Shown in pieces: positions 36,255 to 48,725 of a stretch of DNA of 64,000 nucleotides. Position numbers and translations under genes: made by a program. The stretch is from Combretum micranthum (lineage: Eukaryota > Streptophyta > Magnoliopsida > Myrtales > Combretaceae). Below the pieces are notes generated by a model, which worked only from the letters and a program-made list of their open reading frames with translations, ran no database searches and was not told the DNA's origin. Each line of letters opens with the position of its first letter. Position 1 is the stretch's first letter. The stretch lies in contig JAMXBD010000960.1 of the NCBI GenBank assembly GCA_024138025.1, forward strand, positions 310,001 to 374,000. Direction: 5' to 3'.

Positions 36255-36719
36255 GGCAATTAGAGTCATCTTGACATGGGATTCTTGGACCATAGGACAA
36301 GTTAAAGTTGATGTTGAAACTTGAAGGAAACGTTAAGTGTCCTCGCTGTAATAATACCATGAATTTCGTGGAAATTCACTTTCAATCTGCGTCGTTGTAC
36401 CAATTTTCTTAAAGTACCGATTGAGAGAAAATTTTACACCGAAAATGATCAAAACTGTTCTTTTTGGTCCCTCTTGCAATAAAATTAACAACCGACAAAG
36501 CAATTGCTATTTCTGAACCTGAAAATCTAATTTCTAAGAACCTCCGTAAAGAGCAAACATGCAAAATTCATGACAAGCATTATTGTATAATGGTAAGCAA
36601 TTTAAACCTATTGTTTTATGTCATATATATTTTGAAGTTCATATTTACAAATCGTGTTTATGCTTGGATTGAAAATCTAGAATATAAACCGTATGAGGAT
36701 ATTGCCGTATTAAGTCCGG

Positions 36720-37140
36720 TTAGATCTTTATATTTTTGCTAACACTTAGCGAATCTAGAAGGAAAATAAAAGATGGTCTTGGTCTTCTCTTTCTCTTTAA
36801 TTTCTTTGTGTTTTTTTTTTTTTAATTATCCTTTTTTAGCGTTTGGGGCTTGGCTGGCTTGTCCTTTCATTTAAGTATCCAATGTGAAAATGCTTTTTCT
36901 GTTCCATGCATTATCGAGCTTGACTGACTTCCCCATATCAAAAGAAGAGTCTAATTTCTTTGCCTTGCTTGACTCGCATTTTTTCGACAAGGTGTACACA
37001 TTTGTGTTTATTAATGCCGCCTAATCAAATAGGGGAGAAGAAAATTGGAGCATTTCCTTACACGAAAATATTTTATTTGCCATTATTTAACATTTCTAAT
37101 TACCAAATGTTATAGTGATAACAAATCATTCATGAAATCG
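36720..37140 (-). promoter_or_regulatory. Upstream module of the EG45-like gene, copy 1
   Basis: The stretch upstream of the gene recurs in related form at 41450-41830, 50600-51078 and 59830-60990. Landmarks are 'gtcttggtcttc' (36776), 'atccaatgtgaaaatgc' (36878), 'acacatttgtgt' (36987), 'gagcatttcctta' (37050) and 'aatgttatagtgataac' (37107). Calling it regulatory is inference from its position; conservation could be neutral duplication. Confidence 0.45.
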
Positions 37141-37267
37141 AGATAACTAAAATAAAATTGTGATGTGGATGTTATTATCATAAAAAAACAAGAAAATATA
37201 TTGTGTCATTTTCTTTACATCAATTACTATTATTATTAACTTGTATGATCATTGATGGGATCCAACA

Positions 37268-40002
37268 TGTTACACCCAAAAAGGGTACGAGGATAAGGAG
37301 TTGAAAGATAATACAATTACAACAATCACAACATATTGTGGATTGACAAATTGTAGTTAATAGTAGTTGTAAGTAGCAATAATTGTAACTATCAACAACT
37401 GTAACAACCAAATCAATATAGATCTATAATTAGAAGAAAGAAAGCAAGGAAAAGGGTATCGATATAACCCATTTTGAGAAATCATAGTAGTGTGATTGTG
37501 GGAAATACTACCACTATCATCTTGAGATCATCCTCAAGACTACCTACAAATCACAAAAACTTAAGATAAACATCATCAGTAGGATTTCTGTTAGAGAAGA
37601 ATATGCAAAACAGAGAAACTAAGGATTATCTTCGTAGAGTGAAGTGAGATATGAGTAAGAGGAGCAAAGAAGAGAGACGTTATGGTTTTATACCTTACAT
37701 AAAGGAGAAGCGAGACTAATAAAGCATTTTGGAAGAGTCAACAGAGGAGAATGGTTGATTGAGAAGTAGAAGGCTGGGTTATAAGAAAATAAAGCGGGTT
37801 GGTTCAAACATTGGTGCTCTCATCTAGAACTTTGAAGTAAATATTGAGTGTTCTTTAGAGAAAACCTTGGTAACTTTGAAGTTTGGTTGTTCTCGTTTCT
37901 TGCAACAACTATTGCACTTGAAATAAGAAATGTAAGCATTAGATGAGAAACTAGACAAGTTACAATAGCAGTTCATCAAGAATTAGACAAGAAATTAGCT
38001 TCTTCATGGATATAGTTTGTAAACCATTACTACTAGTATTTTGGAGATAAAGCATTATCTTCTTGCAAATAATAATCAATCACATTCAGTTGTTCAGGAA
38101 TCATCATCTTCCTTAAGAGGGATATTCAAGAATGTGAAATTGGATGAACAACAAGGATTTCAAATTTCATCACAAGAATTGGAAGTATCATACAATAATT
38201 GAATGTGACGAAGATGTTGTTGACAATCAAGACAATGAGATTTGTATTCCAAATTACATCATGTGAATTAGATGCCATTAGTGCAATAAAGAGCAGGTTT
38301 TATGTTGTAGACAATCCTAATAGAAAGATTTAATATGATTAAAAAGAGGGTGTAGATATAGCCATACATCAACATAATATGATGCAAGAGATTTTGGAGA
38401 AGCATACTAGTGTGTGTGAAGAATCTATGGATGTAGAAGACACATCAAGGAGTGACCTACGAAGACTGTTCCATATCCAAAACAAGGATTACAATGTAAA
38501 GCTTGATTTCAATAGGGATATCATCCTATTTAGAGATGACTCGGTGTTTAGGAAAAAGATTATCTTGTTGAAGGTGGTCAGTGAGCAATAAAGTGATAGT
38601 ATGTTGAAGCCCCAAGCTGTGACTAATCATGTTCACTACCATTTGGCTAAGATAACACAATTTTTTTGTCATATATTTCAAAATAAGATAGTTATTTATG
38701 ATTTTGATGGATTAGCTTAGGAGGACTATTTTCATCGACACTCAACTACTACCATCAATTTTGCTTTTCAGCAAGCATTAGGCAGCCGTTGTTTCTTAAA
38801 TATTATCATCTCATCATTGCCACTATTAGTATACCATATATGGAATGGGACTTGGACATTTAGTCCTAAAAATACGTTTTTTTCCACATTAGGAGAAACA
38901 TAGGCCAATAAACAACAAGAAGCATCATAAATTTCGTACACTTTGTTTTAGGCACTTAAGTTAGGATATGGATTCAACTATAGGCTAGTTTGTTGATATC
39001 ACAACTAATGAAATAGAAGCTAGTAGATAAGCAAAGGATTGAACTTTCTTTTAACCCTGGCTATCTGGTGTTTGTAAAATTACTAAGTTATGAACAAAGG
39101 TCAATGCATCAAGGTTATTTTTCTCCAAAGGATGAATTTTTTTCCCTAAACTGAACATTTTACTTATACGAATTGATGATACTAAAGTTGTAAATAGAGG
39201 ATTAACCACATCACAATTTCATGTATCATTACTTCAACATGCTACTTGGTACTCTATTTCTATTGGAAATTCAACATATTACAGGCATCATTTTCATGTC
39301 TTGACTAATTACACGATGGGGTTAATGGCAATCTCATTTCCAAGCATTTTGTTCATGACATTTTATCAAACACTAGCACGGCAGCATCGAATTACAACAT
39401 TGAGGACAAGGCTATTTTCAAGAAGTAGAGAAATTGTTACAACCCAGAAAGGGTACGAGGATGGGGAGTTGAAGGATTACACAATTACAACAATCACAAT
39501 AGATTGTAGATTAACAGATTGTGTTAATAGTAGTTGTAGGTAACAATAAGTGTAACTACCAACAGTTGTAACAACCAGATCAATACAGATCTATAAATAG
39601 AAGGAAAAAAGCAAGGAAAAGGGTATCAATAGAACCCATTTTGAGAAATCACAATAGTGTGATTGTAGGAGCTCTGGCATAGCTTGAACATTGCCATACC
39701 ACCACTATCATCTTGTGATCATCCTTAAGATTACCTGCAAATCACAAACACAATAGATAAACATCATTAGTAGGATTTCTATTAGAGAAGAATATACAAA
39801 AAAGAGAATCTAAGGATTGTCTTCATAGGGTGAAGTCGGATTTGAGTAGGGGGAGCAGAGGAGAGAGAAGTTAGGGTTTTAGTACCTTAGATAGAGGAGA
39901 GGCGAGATTGATAGAGCATTCTAGAAGAGTCAATTGAGGAGAAGGGTTAATTAAGCAGTAGAGGGGTGGGCTATAAGAAAATAAATTGGGTCTGTTCAAA
40001 CA
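37268..40002 (+). mobile_element. Internally deleted Ty3/gypsy element with both LTRs and target duplication CAACA
   Basis: LTRs 37268-37810 (TGTTACACCC...TTCAAACA) and 39435-40002 (TGTTACAACCC...TTCAAACA) match throughout. The second has about 30 extra bases near 39670 (gagctctggcatagcttg). The 5-base duplication CAACA flanks the element (37263-37267, 40003-40007). After the 5' LTR the text reads TTGGTGCTCTCAT, possibly the primer site but not the tRNA-Met type. The 1.6 kb internal part keeps only the end of pol. The paralogous site at about 54890 (gatccaacaataatagg) is empty, which confirms the ends. Confidence 0.92.
38950..39434 (+). pseudogene. Remnant of gypsy integrase C-terminus with chromodomain-like tail
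   Basis: DKQRIELSFNPGYLVFVKLL and SYEQRSMHQ follow the DKHRRE..F..GDWV..KLQPYRQ..L wording of gypsy integrase C-termini. Just before the 3' LTR, SNYNIEDKAIFKK recalls the 'LEDKV.F' end of chromovirus pol. Stops interrupt both parts. A frame at 38379-38591 (DFNRDIILFRDDSVF) may be the zinc-binding start of integrase. Nothing is functional. Confidence 0.7.
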
Positions 40003-40007
40003 CAACA

Positions 40008-41449
40008 TCAATAGGTTGGATAAGCTCAATGGAAGGAGAAATAATTTGATGGGTATTACACATATCGTGTAAATTATCATATACAGTGGTGTGTAACTAC
40101 TAATGGTATTTTAATAAATAGTGATATAGGTGTCAATTATTTTGAAAACTGCCCATTACCCCATCTATGTGTTAATATATAGTTAGCAATTATAAACCAC
40201 GTATACATACACACGATATGTATTACCTATTTAATTTTTTTCCAAAGGGAAGATTCTATTAACACATCGACCAACCAAATAACTAGAGGAGGGGTATTCA
40301 AGCATGAAAAGGGATGATGGATTGAAAGATTTGGATAAAATGGATATATTTTCAATAAGATTATGGAGCTTATTTTGAAATATGTAATATTGCTACATGG
40401 TAGTAGTATTAGTTATATTAATTATGATAACAAAAGAAAAATACAAAAACATCACCTATATTAGGTTTTTTCTATAAATAAATTATCGAAGTTGAGTTTT
40501 GATTTTTGACAAATACATACCTTATGCTTTTATATTTTTACAAACAAGCGACGTAAGTTTTATTTGTGACAAAAACATGATTTATGCTTTTGCCAAAAAA
40601 AAAAAAAAAAAAGACTAGAGTTTTGATTTTTGACAAATAACTTACATGCTTTTTTTTTAATTTTGTGTTGATTATATAAAGAAAAGACATGTGGCTTTTT
40701 TTTCTTTTATTGGTTGATAATATTATGAAATGAATTTAATTAAAGTGAAAAACTCATTATCTATTATTGACATAAAATTAAAAAATATCAGTCCTGCATT
40801 TATTGATATGTTTTTGTATTTTTTCATTGATTAGTCTGTTTGAATTATCTAATATTCATTTGTGTCGTATTTGTATCTTATTTGCAACTGTATATTTTCT
40901 TTATTTGATCTGTTTGATGTATTTATGAATAAAAATATATATTTTTCATATTTAGCTCTTTTTTTGACAAACATATATTTAAAAACAATAAAACTAAAAT
41001 GAAAAAACGACTGGAAATCATGAAATAAATAGAGTTACATGCATATAGCTTGTGTTAGGTTGTATGTGTGTGAATGCACGTATGTATTTATACATTTACA
41101 CAATTTCTTTGAATCAAGACGAGTTCTTCATGCGTGAAAGTTGATTATATTTTTCATATTGAAATTTTGTCCATATTCGATACATCTGAATAATGCAATT
41201 TTCACACTTTTATCTATAAGGAGTCCAATTCGTAAGGGTTGCGAACGTGTTTATACATACAAACTTATATATATATATATATGTATGTATATATATGGCG
41301 CTAAACGCAGAAGCTAAAAAATGAGAAAAATAATCGTTTCAGGACTAATTATTAATGAAAAAAAAAAAAAGCAAGAATATATTGGGAAGTTAATTTCACA
41401 CTAACAATTCTTCTGTTATAGCCGTTAATATTTTCTAAATACATATATA
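40008..41449. other. Host segment, copy A, right part (paralogous to 54815-56500)
   Basis: Near-colinear with 54890-56500: 'aataggttggataa' (40010 and 54888), 'gattctattaacacatc' (40252 and 54912), 'gggatgatggattg' (40311 and 54973). It has low-complexity A/T runs and no coding signal. Confidence 0.75.
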
Positions 41450-41830
41450 TAAAGCATTTTTTTTTTTTTTGTCCAACGGATGATAATATGAAATAGGTTT
41501 TGTTATTCAATTGAATTACTGATCTTTACTGAATTGACTAGTTAAAAACATAGTCCAAGTCTATGATTGTTGTCTTGTCAATCTTTGCAGATCTTGGCCC
41601 ATATTTTCCCATAAGTTGTTCAAATTTGTGATTAATAATGTCACTTCTTGCAATTTAAGTGAACAGTTATATAATTTTTTTTAGGCCAGTAAGTGAACAG
41701 TTATATTTAGTCTACAATGAATTGGGGCAGAATACAAGAGCATTTCCTAGCTCGAAGATATTTTATTTTTCACCATTTGACAATTGTATAAAATATTACA
41801 ATGATAATATAAAATAGTCATGAACACATG
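41450..41830 (-). promoter_or_regulatory. Upstream-type module, copy 2 (no gene attached)
   Basis: It resembles the EG45-like gene upstream module: 'agagcatttcct' (41728), 'gatattttattttt' (41757), 'attacaatgataa' (41796). It is closer still to 59890-60990 ('ttattcaattg' at 41503, 'cttggcccat' at 41593). No EG45-like exon is found to its left, where the gene would be expected. Confidence 0.45.
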
Positions 41831-42643
41831 AGTGTTTGAAATAGGAGAGCATCTTCTTCATTTTCACATCTATCACTTGTCATTCTTTTTCAGTTCCCAC
41901 TACAAACTACGGCAAAAGGCTTACTAGTATGTAAACAATTCTTGATCTCAGCAGCAATAGTCGAGTTAGAAGTTTTGTATTCATTTGTATATGCATCTGA
42001 TCTAATTTGCATCTATATCATATTTTTATTTTGTTTATTTAATCTATTTATGAATAAAAATATATATTTTTCATCTATATTTGTTTCTTGATAGGCAATT
42101 ATTTGAAAACAATAAAAAAATTATTAAAACAACCAAAAACCAATGAATTAAACAAGACCCCATGTTAGCATGGACGTCATAAGAGTTGGGTGAACTTTTC
42201 CTTGAAACGACACCATCAATGCACAAATATGCTTTTAGTAATACATAAACATGCTTTTAGGAATTTTATTAGTTGCACGACATAACCAATTGTTGAAATG
42301 CTAGAAAAAGATGGAACCAAATGACAATTAAATATAAAAGTCAGAGGAAAGGATGACACAAACAATCTAGGATGGGAAAAATAGTAAAAAATCATGGATG
42401 ACACTGCATTGTTAAGAATGTTGTTTTATATTGCAAGTAAATTATACTAAAAGGTATTAATATTTAGAGGTAATTTCATTTAACATATCAATATTTTGAG
42501 TAGTTAAAAAGAGGGATGAACGTTTAACAAAATGAACAAATAAGGTATCAACGTTTTGTGAACTCCATTTAAGGTATCAATATTTAGATTATTGCTCAAT
42601 TAAGCTTTCTTAATTTTTGTCGATGGTCAATTATTAATACATT
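41831..42643. other. Host segment without gene; direct repeats near its end
   Basis: No coding signal. Around 41990-42080 it matches 40860-40960 and 61020-61057 ('tatttatgaataaaaatat'). Near 42451-42590 there are four direct copies of a short AAGGTATCAAtaTTT motif. Confidence 0.55.
42451..42590. repeat. Four direct copies of AAGGTATCAAtaTTT
   Basis: Copies begin at about 42451, 42484 (partial), 42542 and 42571. This wording is common in ends of plant Mutator-like elements and MITEs, but no inverted partner was found, so the element type is open. Confidence 0.5.
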
Positions 42644-43600
42644 TGTCACACCCCAAATAAGGTCAAGACGTGTTCAATTTCATCACGTATAACAATTAAG
42701 CATTATATACTAAGGCTACATTAAACTATTTGTTTGTCGTGATCATTTGCTAACTAATTTTAGATTTTGAAATTGTATAATTAGGTTTTGAAAACATTGG
42801 ATTGAGAAATAGAAAAAATAACGAAGTATCAAAGGTAGGAAAAAATCAATACAAGTTATCTGATAAAAGTTTTTACAACCACTGGCCTAAACCAAGCCTT
42901 CAAAAGAGAATATAAGTTTGAAAAGATAACTATTATTTTTATTTAAAAAGAACACATAATATCATGTTTCTAGCCACTCTGCTTGTCAAAAAAGTCATAT
43001 CAATCCATCCCATACCCATGACACGCATAAGCATCAAAGTTGAAATCACTAATACCTGAAAAAGAAAAGAATGAGTAGAAGCCCAATATACAGCAACACA
43101 ATCACATACGATATGGCATACGTACCTAGACTACATGCAATGCAATCATAAATAGTTTAACGTTATTATTTAAGGTGATTCAAACAACACAGGAGCACTC
43201 ACTCTCCGGTAAACAAGCCTAGGAACCTAAGGCTCTTGAGTAGTAGCAATTGCTCAAGGGGTTTATATAGGTAGCCTAAATACCCATATCTCATATAGGA
43301 ACATCTATTAATAGCCTCGTTTAGGGATTACAACCATTACACATCTCTACTTATCTTAGCCCATACTATATCTAGCTCAACTGATCTCATAAACGTAAAT
43401 TAAATTGTATTACTTCTCTTCGAGCTTAAATAGAAGTTATTATGATACTGTTTGCTCCATTAGCTACCCACCGAATCATCAACGATGGCCTAAGCTCCTA
43501 ACCACCATGCTAGAACTGTCTAGTAAGATTGTCGCTCCTCGGACCAAATTAAATGATGAAAGCATACTCAAACAATTAATTAAGTCAAAGACTATGTACA
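42644..43600. mobile_element. Truncated LTR of the 4147/19914 family
   Basis: It starts TGTCACACCCCAAAT. It shares blocks with 19914-24223: 'acctgaaaaagaaaa' near 43050, 'gggtttatataggtagc' near 43259, 'tagcctcgttta' near 43312. The match stops near 43590, where copia pol sequence begins. The rest of the LTR and any target duplication are missing, so the junction looks like an illegitimate recombination or deletion point. Confidence 0.6.
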
Positions 43601-44047
43601 TACAATGCATGCTAATAATGTTGTTTCACGTGTTACTTCTAGTTCTTCATATCCTTTTTTTCATAACCAAACTTTTAGTTCCTTTCCTTTTGATTATGTT
43701 GCTTCTATAGAAAACATACTCATGGCTAAAGAACCTTATTGTTATTCTCAAGCATCTAACCATAAGAAGTGGATAGATGCCCTGAATAAGGTGCAGATAG
43801 ATACCATTAGTAACGAGCTTGATGCTTCATAATTAAATGATACATGAGAATTAACTAATCTTCCCCGTGGTAAGAAAGTAATAGAATGTAAATGGGCTTA
43901 CGAAATTAAATATACACCTTATCGTACTATAGACAGTTGCAAGGTTAGGCTTGTAATAACAAATTTACTCTAGTTGAAGAAGTTGATTACCACAATACTT
44001 TTTTCTCCTATGGTTACGCATTCTATTGCTATCGCTACTTCTCATAA
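43600..44047 (+). pseudogene. Second copia lineage: pol fragment 1 (up to the reverse transcriptase start)
   Basis: DYVASIENILMAKEPYCYSQ and NHKKWIDALNK match the copia region before reverse transcriptase. LTNLPRGKKVIECKWAYEIK then opens the RT domain. SIAIATSH ends the fragment at the target site of the inserted LTR element (44048-46167). Frame breaks occur before and after. The wording differs from the Sirevirus-like element at 10-24 kb and is closer to Ale/Ivana-type copia. Confidence 0.75.
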
Positions 44048-44559
44048 TGTAATAACTTGGAACTCCACCAATCGAGATATTATCTACTTTGGCGAAACAC
44101 TGCATAGGTTTGTCCTTCATACTAGCTATTTCCCAGGAAATCACCCATCTTAGGGTGCTTCCCACTAAGCAAACTTAACTTTAGAACTCTATTGAACTGC
44201 AAGCCATTATACTAAAAGGTATCTCAATAATTAGAGTTTCAATACTGTATAGATAGGTATCTATTCACTTTTAGAATTTCAAATTATGATTTATTTTGGT
44301 GAAACATCAATTTAGGCATTTATTCGTGAGTACTTTTATTTGTTTTTTGGTACATTTAAGATATTTTTTTATTATTCTATCGTCTTACTATGTATGCTAT
44401 CCACTTGCTTTTCAAATTTGGGAATTTTGGATTAGGTTTTGGTAATTGTTTTAGAATTTTCTATTTTAGGCTGTGCAATAGATTTTGTAAATACAACAAG
44501 CATTTCAGTAGACTCAGAGAGGACAAAGTTCATTAGTGAAACTTTGGGTATCATTTTCA

Positions 44560-44582
44560 ATATATATATATATATATATATT
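44560..44582. repeat. (TA)n microsatellite
   Basis: TA run inside the defective LTR element. Confidence 0.9.
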
Positions 44583-45086
44583 TGGTTTTCTTTCGTTTAT
44601 TTTGTTTAAGTCAACATACTTTCAATAAAAGATTAAGGGGAGTTTCTAATACAATATATTAAGTTATTAAAAATAAAGTACGCAAGTATACACTACATAA
44701 ACATTTAAAATTTTTTCCAATTCAAAGGAATAAGGGGGGCAAATTTTAGTGTTTGTCTAAGTTATTTTTGCTCTATACCAAAATTGAATTAAGTCCATTT
44801 TATTACATGCTCTAAATAATACAATCACAAGGCAATATACAACATTCATAGCAAAAGTCATACAATTTTTTGGTTAAGTACAATTTCAGATATCAACAAA
44901 AAGTAAAATTAAGCCAAATTGATTAATGAAGTGTAGTCAATCAATTTTACCTAGTTTTAGTTAAAAGTCCAACAATACAATCACATAAAATATTTTAATT
45001 GTAACCCTTATTCCCTTATAACCATCTCACTGTATCTAAGATGCATCTTAATTTATTATGTTTTAGTAAACATCAGATAAACATAT

Positions 45087-45098
45087 GCTTTGATACCA
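45087..45098 (-). other. Primer-binding site of the 44048-46167 element
   Basis: The - strand TGGTATCAAAGC lies two bases from the LTR end at 45101. Confidence 0.7.
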
Positions 45099-46172
45099 CT
45101 TATAATGACCTATAACTCCAACCATCGAGGTGATGTCCACATTAGCAAAACATTACATAGTTTTTATCCTTTGTACTAACTGCTTCCTTGTAGGCCACAT
45201 ATCCTAGGAGTGCTCCTTTAATTATGCTTAACTTTAGAGTTCTAATGAACTCTAAACCATTACGCCAAAAGATGTCTTAATGACTAGCTTTCCAGCATCT
45301 TATATTTAAGAGATATCACATTCCCCCCATTTATAATGTTGATGTCTTCATTAGTTTCGTTACACAAGTCCATAACCACACTAGACAAGGAGGACATCAA
45401 AGGTGCTCTATATAGACTCAAGAGATACCCTCACTCTAAGGCACTTTACCCTATGTAACACTTAGCACTCTCACTTCTGATCGATGAGTTGCTCTAATTC
45501 CACCTTTGGGAACCTTGAGGATTCTTTAGAAGAGAAGAGAAATGTACGTGCAATGAAATGGAGAGAAATGTGACCTCAAAAAAAAAAAAGATAAAGTTAG
45601 GTTTTAGAGGGATAAGGTGTTGTCTTTATCATATTATGCTAGATGACTCAGTTTTAGGCATCTATCTTTTTACTTGTGTAGGGCTTTTAGTTAATCTTAT
45701 GGGATAATAATTTAAATTGTTCAAATAAGTCTAATTTTTTATATTAACTAAATTTTTAATTTTAATTCATGTAAGTTCCCGATGAGGGGCAAAATCATAA
45801 TTTTTCGAAATATAGTGCCTTGTATTGCGTTCTTTTGGTTTTCTTGTAAACTTTCACCTGAAGCATTTTTTAAAATTCTAATTTATTTTGTTTTAATATT
45901 TTTGAATTGTTTTTAAAGTTTGGAAATTTTGGTATTTAGAAAAAGAATATGTTATGGTTGAATTTCTAATTTCAATTTTATTCAAATACTAGTTTAATTA
46001 TTTGAAAGCACTTAGTTATATACTCTAGTTCACTTAAATTAATTATCTGAGTTACTCAATTCCAATTACTATACCAATTTTAATTTGAGTTTCAAGATTA
46101 CTGGTGTTTTATGCTATTTAATTTTCACTTCCATGAGTTAACGTGTTTTAAAATTTGGGATATTTCACATTA

Positions 46173-47281
46173 ATGGCCATTGTATCGAGTTGATATTAAC
46201 AACTGCCTTTTTACATGGATTCTTCAATGAGGAGATTTATATGAAACCACCACCAGGCCATTCTAAAGTTGCTTTTAATCAAGTTCATCAACATAAACGC
46301 TCACTTCATGGTTTGAAGCAAAGCTTCAGCAATGTAATATTGACATTTCTCAATTTTTGTTCAAGCATGGCTTTCGTCAGTAATCTAGTGATTGTTCTCT
46401 ATTTACATGTCATCAATCTTATACGCTTCTTGTTGTATTATTCTACTTTGATGACATGCTCATCATTGGTAATACTGATTAGTCTATAGCCATCTTGAAG
46501 AAAGATTTACACATGTGTTACTATAAAGGATCTTGGCCATGCTCGTTTCTTCATAGGCTTAGAGATTTGTTAAACTAGTGCTGGAACTTTGCTCAATAAA
46601 TGCAATTCATTCTTGACATTATTTCTAAAGTGGATATGTCTGGTTTTAAGCCTATCTTTCAGTTGTTGCCTACTAGTTTACATCTAACAAAGGATTCTTG
46701 TATGTCAAATGATCACCCTCATTTATATCGTCGTTTGTTAGGCATGTATTATATTTGGCACTCACAAGGCCAGATATTTGTTTAGTTGTTCATAAGCTAA
46801 GCTAATTTCTATCTAATCCTCATCATGATCACTACCAAGCCACATTACACTTGTTGTGTCATCTTAGAGGAAGTATGGTTTAGGCTTGCTTTATTTTTTG
46901 ATTCAAATTTAAAGCTTTACGCCTACTTTGAAGTTGATTAAGGCTCTTTTTCATTTGATTGCAAGGTGTTATTTGGCTTTTGTGTTATGCTTGGGACAAG
47001 TTTAATTTCTTGGAAACCTAAGAAGCAAAATACAATTAGTCGTTCTACTACTGAGGCCAAATATAGAAGCATGGCTTATGCCACTAAGGAGCTTTTATGG
47101 ACTTCATTTATACTTTGACAACAAATCAACTATTTTGGTTGCTCGAAACCCCTGCCTTCATGGGAGAAAAAAACATGTTAACATAGTTGCTATTTTATTT
47201 GGCACCATGTCATAGATGGATTTCTTTATGCTGAATACATCTCTTCTAATACTCAACTTGCAAATTTTCTTTCCACGATTC
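46173..47281 (+). pseudogene. Second copia lineage: pol fragment 2 (reverse transcriptase and RNase H)
   Basis: It resumes with TAFLHGFFNEEIYMKPPPGH and RSLHGLKQ, then YFDDMLIIG (the YVDD box with V to F). IKDLGHARFFIGLEI, HLYRRLLG and, for RNase H, MLGTSLISWKPKKQNTISRS with TTEAEYRSMA follow. Frame changes and stops occur between blocks. It ends at PRF (47281), where another sequence is inserted. Confidence 0.82.
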
Positions 47282-48720
47282 TGGTGGGTGTCGAATCCAA
47301 CAAATAAAAACCTACTTTAAGATTTGTGTATAACAGTGAATAGGTTCGTCTCCACAGGGATCGGAAAAATTTATTTCTATTCAAGAAAGAAAGTAGATGA
47401 AAGAAGATTAGGAGGTTTGTTTAATCAAAAGCAATTAAAATTTAATTTATCTCTAAATCTAACAATCTCAATTCAAGGTTGAATTCAATAATGAGAAATC
47501 TCTAACCAGAGTGATACCACAGTTCAATTCCTAGTATCGATCATCGATGCAAAGATCGTTGTTCTTATTCTGATTAGATTGGTTATGGTTCCCAACACGC
47601 TCTGAAAACCTATCTCTCCTTACCGATTCGATAACCAAGATAAGATCTTTAGTTATTCCCCTTCTTGATTAGATAACCCTAAACACGCTCTTAGGATTTA
47701 ATCTATCAATAGCAATACAAATTAGAGAGATTACCAATCCTAATTAATAGGTCAAAAAGCATGAACTATTTAAATTAGATTATATATCATCACAACATAA
47801 ATTAATTATCTAGTTATAATCAACTATGTTGTTACGTTACTCCTATTAGAATAGATGAACAATTACGGATTCAGTATTCTAATTAACAATATATTGTTTT
47901 GTCAATTGAACAACAAGCCTAAATTGTAACAACCAAACAGAACAATAATCACAAGATAAGGAGATGATATATAAATAATCAGAAGAACAAAACAAATGAT
48001 TAAGTCAAATTAGATCTCACAAATCCTTGTTGAATTGAATCTGTAGCAATCCCCTTGGTTAGAATTGGATGTTTAGCCACTCATGACTTTTCAAATTCTC
48101 TCTGGAGTTTTCTTGACAAAAGATATCAGAATATCGAATCCCCAAAAGAAACCCTAAAAGGTATATATATATACAAGTGGGCAATTGAAAGGTCATCGTA
48201 CAATATAGGCCGGCAAATTTCCAGAAACACCGGCGGCCATTCTCTCTTGTTCTTCGGTGTTGATCTTCGAAAGCTGGCAAAATCCCAGGAAGGCCGGTGG
48301 CATTCTTCATAAATTGTTTAGCGTAGGGCAATGTACGCCGGTGAAAACCCAGGATCACCGTCGGCATTGGCAGGTGGCTTTGATCTCCTCGCACACGCAC
48401 AGAATGACATACGCCGGCTGCTTAAATATGTTCACTGGCGGCCTTTGTGAAATTTTCCTTAACGCCGGTGTGCTCTACATGTAGGCCGACGTTCTTGAAT
48501 ACTGAATGGCCGGCCTTTATGTCTTATTTTTGTTCTTTTGTATATTTTTACTCCAATCTTGTATTATTTGCTCCTTTTAGCTTCTAAGACCTGAATTTAA
48601 CATAAATCACGATTAAGTACCAATTCCATATAATTTCTATAAAATTAATAACAAATTGATCCAAATTAAACCAGTGAATTATGAGTAATATTCATCTTAA
48701 CAAATTCCTACTACTGATTG
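47282..48720. mobile_element. Unclassified 1.44 kb insertion in the copia RNase H end
   Basis: It starts TGGTGGGTGTCGAATCC and ends TACTGATTG. Flanks are GATTC (47277-47281) and GTTTC (48721-48725), a 4/5 match. Across the gap the copia frame rejoins as PRF-QVCVKLG. Phrases such as 'tataacagtgaatagg' (47328) and 'ctccacaggga' (47351) recall plant LTR-type sequences, but no LTR pair, primer site or coding region is seen, and the right end is not CA. It could be a solo LTR or a non-autonomous element. It holds a GCCGGC island. Confidence 0.5.
48205..48530. repeat. Second GCCGGC motif island
   Basis: Variants of GCCGGC / tacGCCGG occur near 48209, 48229, 48293, 48338, 48411, 48463 and 48510 in AT-rich surroundings. 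The motif is the same as at 5290-5705, in a different element. Overlapping frames on both strands here are due to the GC content. Confidence 0.65.
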
Positions 48721-48725
48721 GTTTC

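Larger units (their letters stand above)
44048..46167 (-). mobile_element. Defective LTR element inserted in copia pol (- strand)
   Basis: It opens TGTAATAACTTGG and closes GGATATTTCA. The flanks CATAA (44043-44047) and CATTA (46168-46172) match at 4 of 5 bases. Removing it rejoins the copia frame as SHNGHCIEL...TAFLHG. The first 170 bases recur at 45101-45290, so 45101-46167 (1067 bp) is one LTR and 44048-44220 is the start of the other, truncated. On the - strand a tRNA-Met primer site (TGGTATCAAAGC, 45098-45087) sits just inside the right LTR, giving the orientation. No coding region remains. Confidence 0.72.

Noticed and set aside
42644..46169. One LTR element running from TGTCACACCCC (42644) to TTTCACA (46169) with flanks ACATT
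   Set aside because: Copia pol sequence lies in between, and the right end belongs to the 44048-46167 element, whose removal restores the copia frame.
48055..48484. Three overlapping frames on both strands
   Set aside because: They overlap in the GCCGGC island, where stop codons are rare because of base composition. No family wording is visible.
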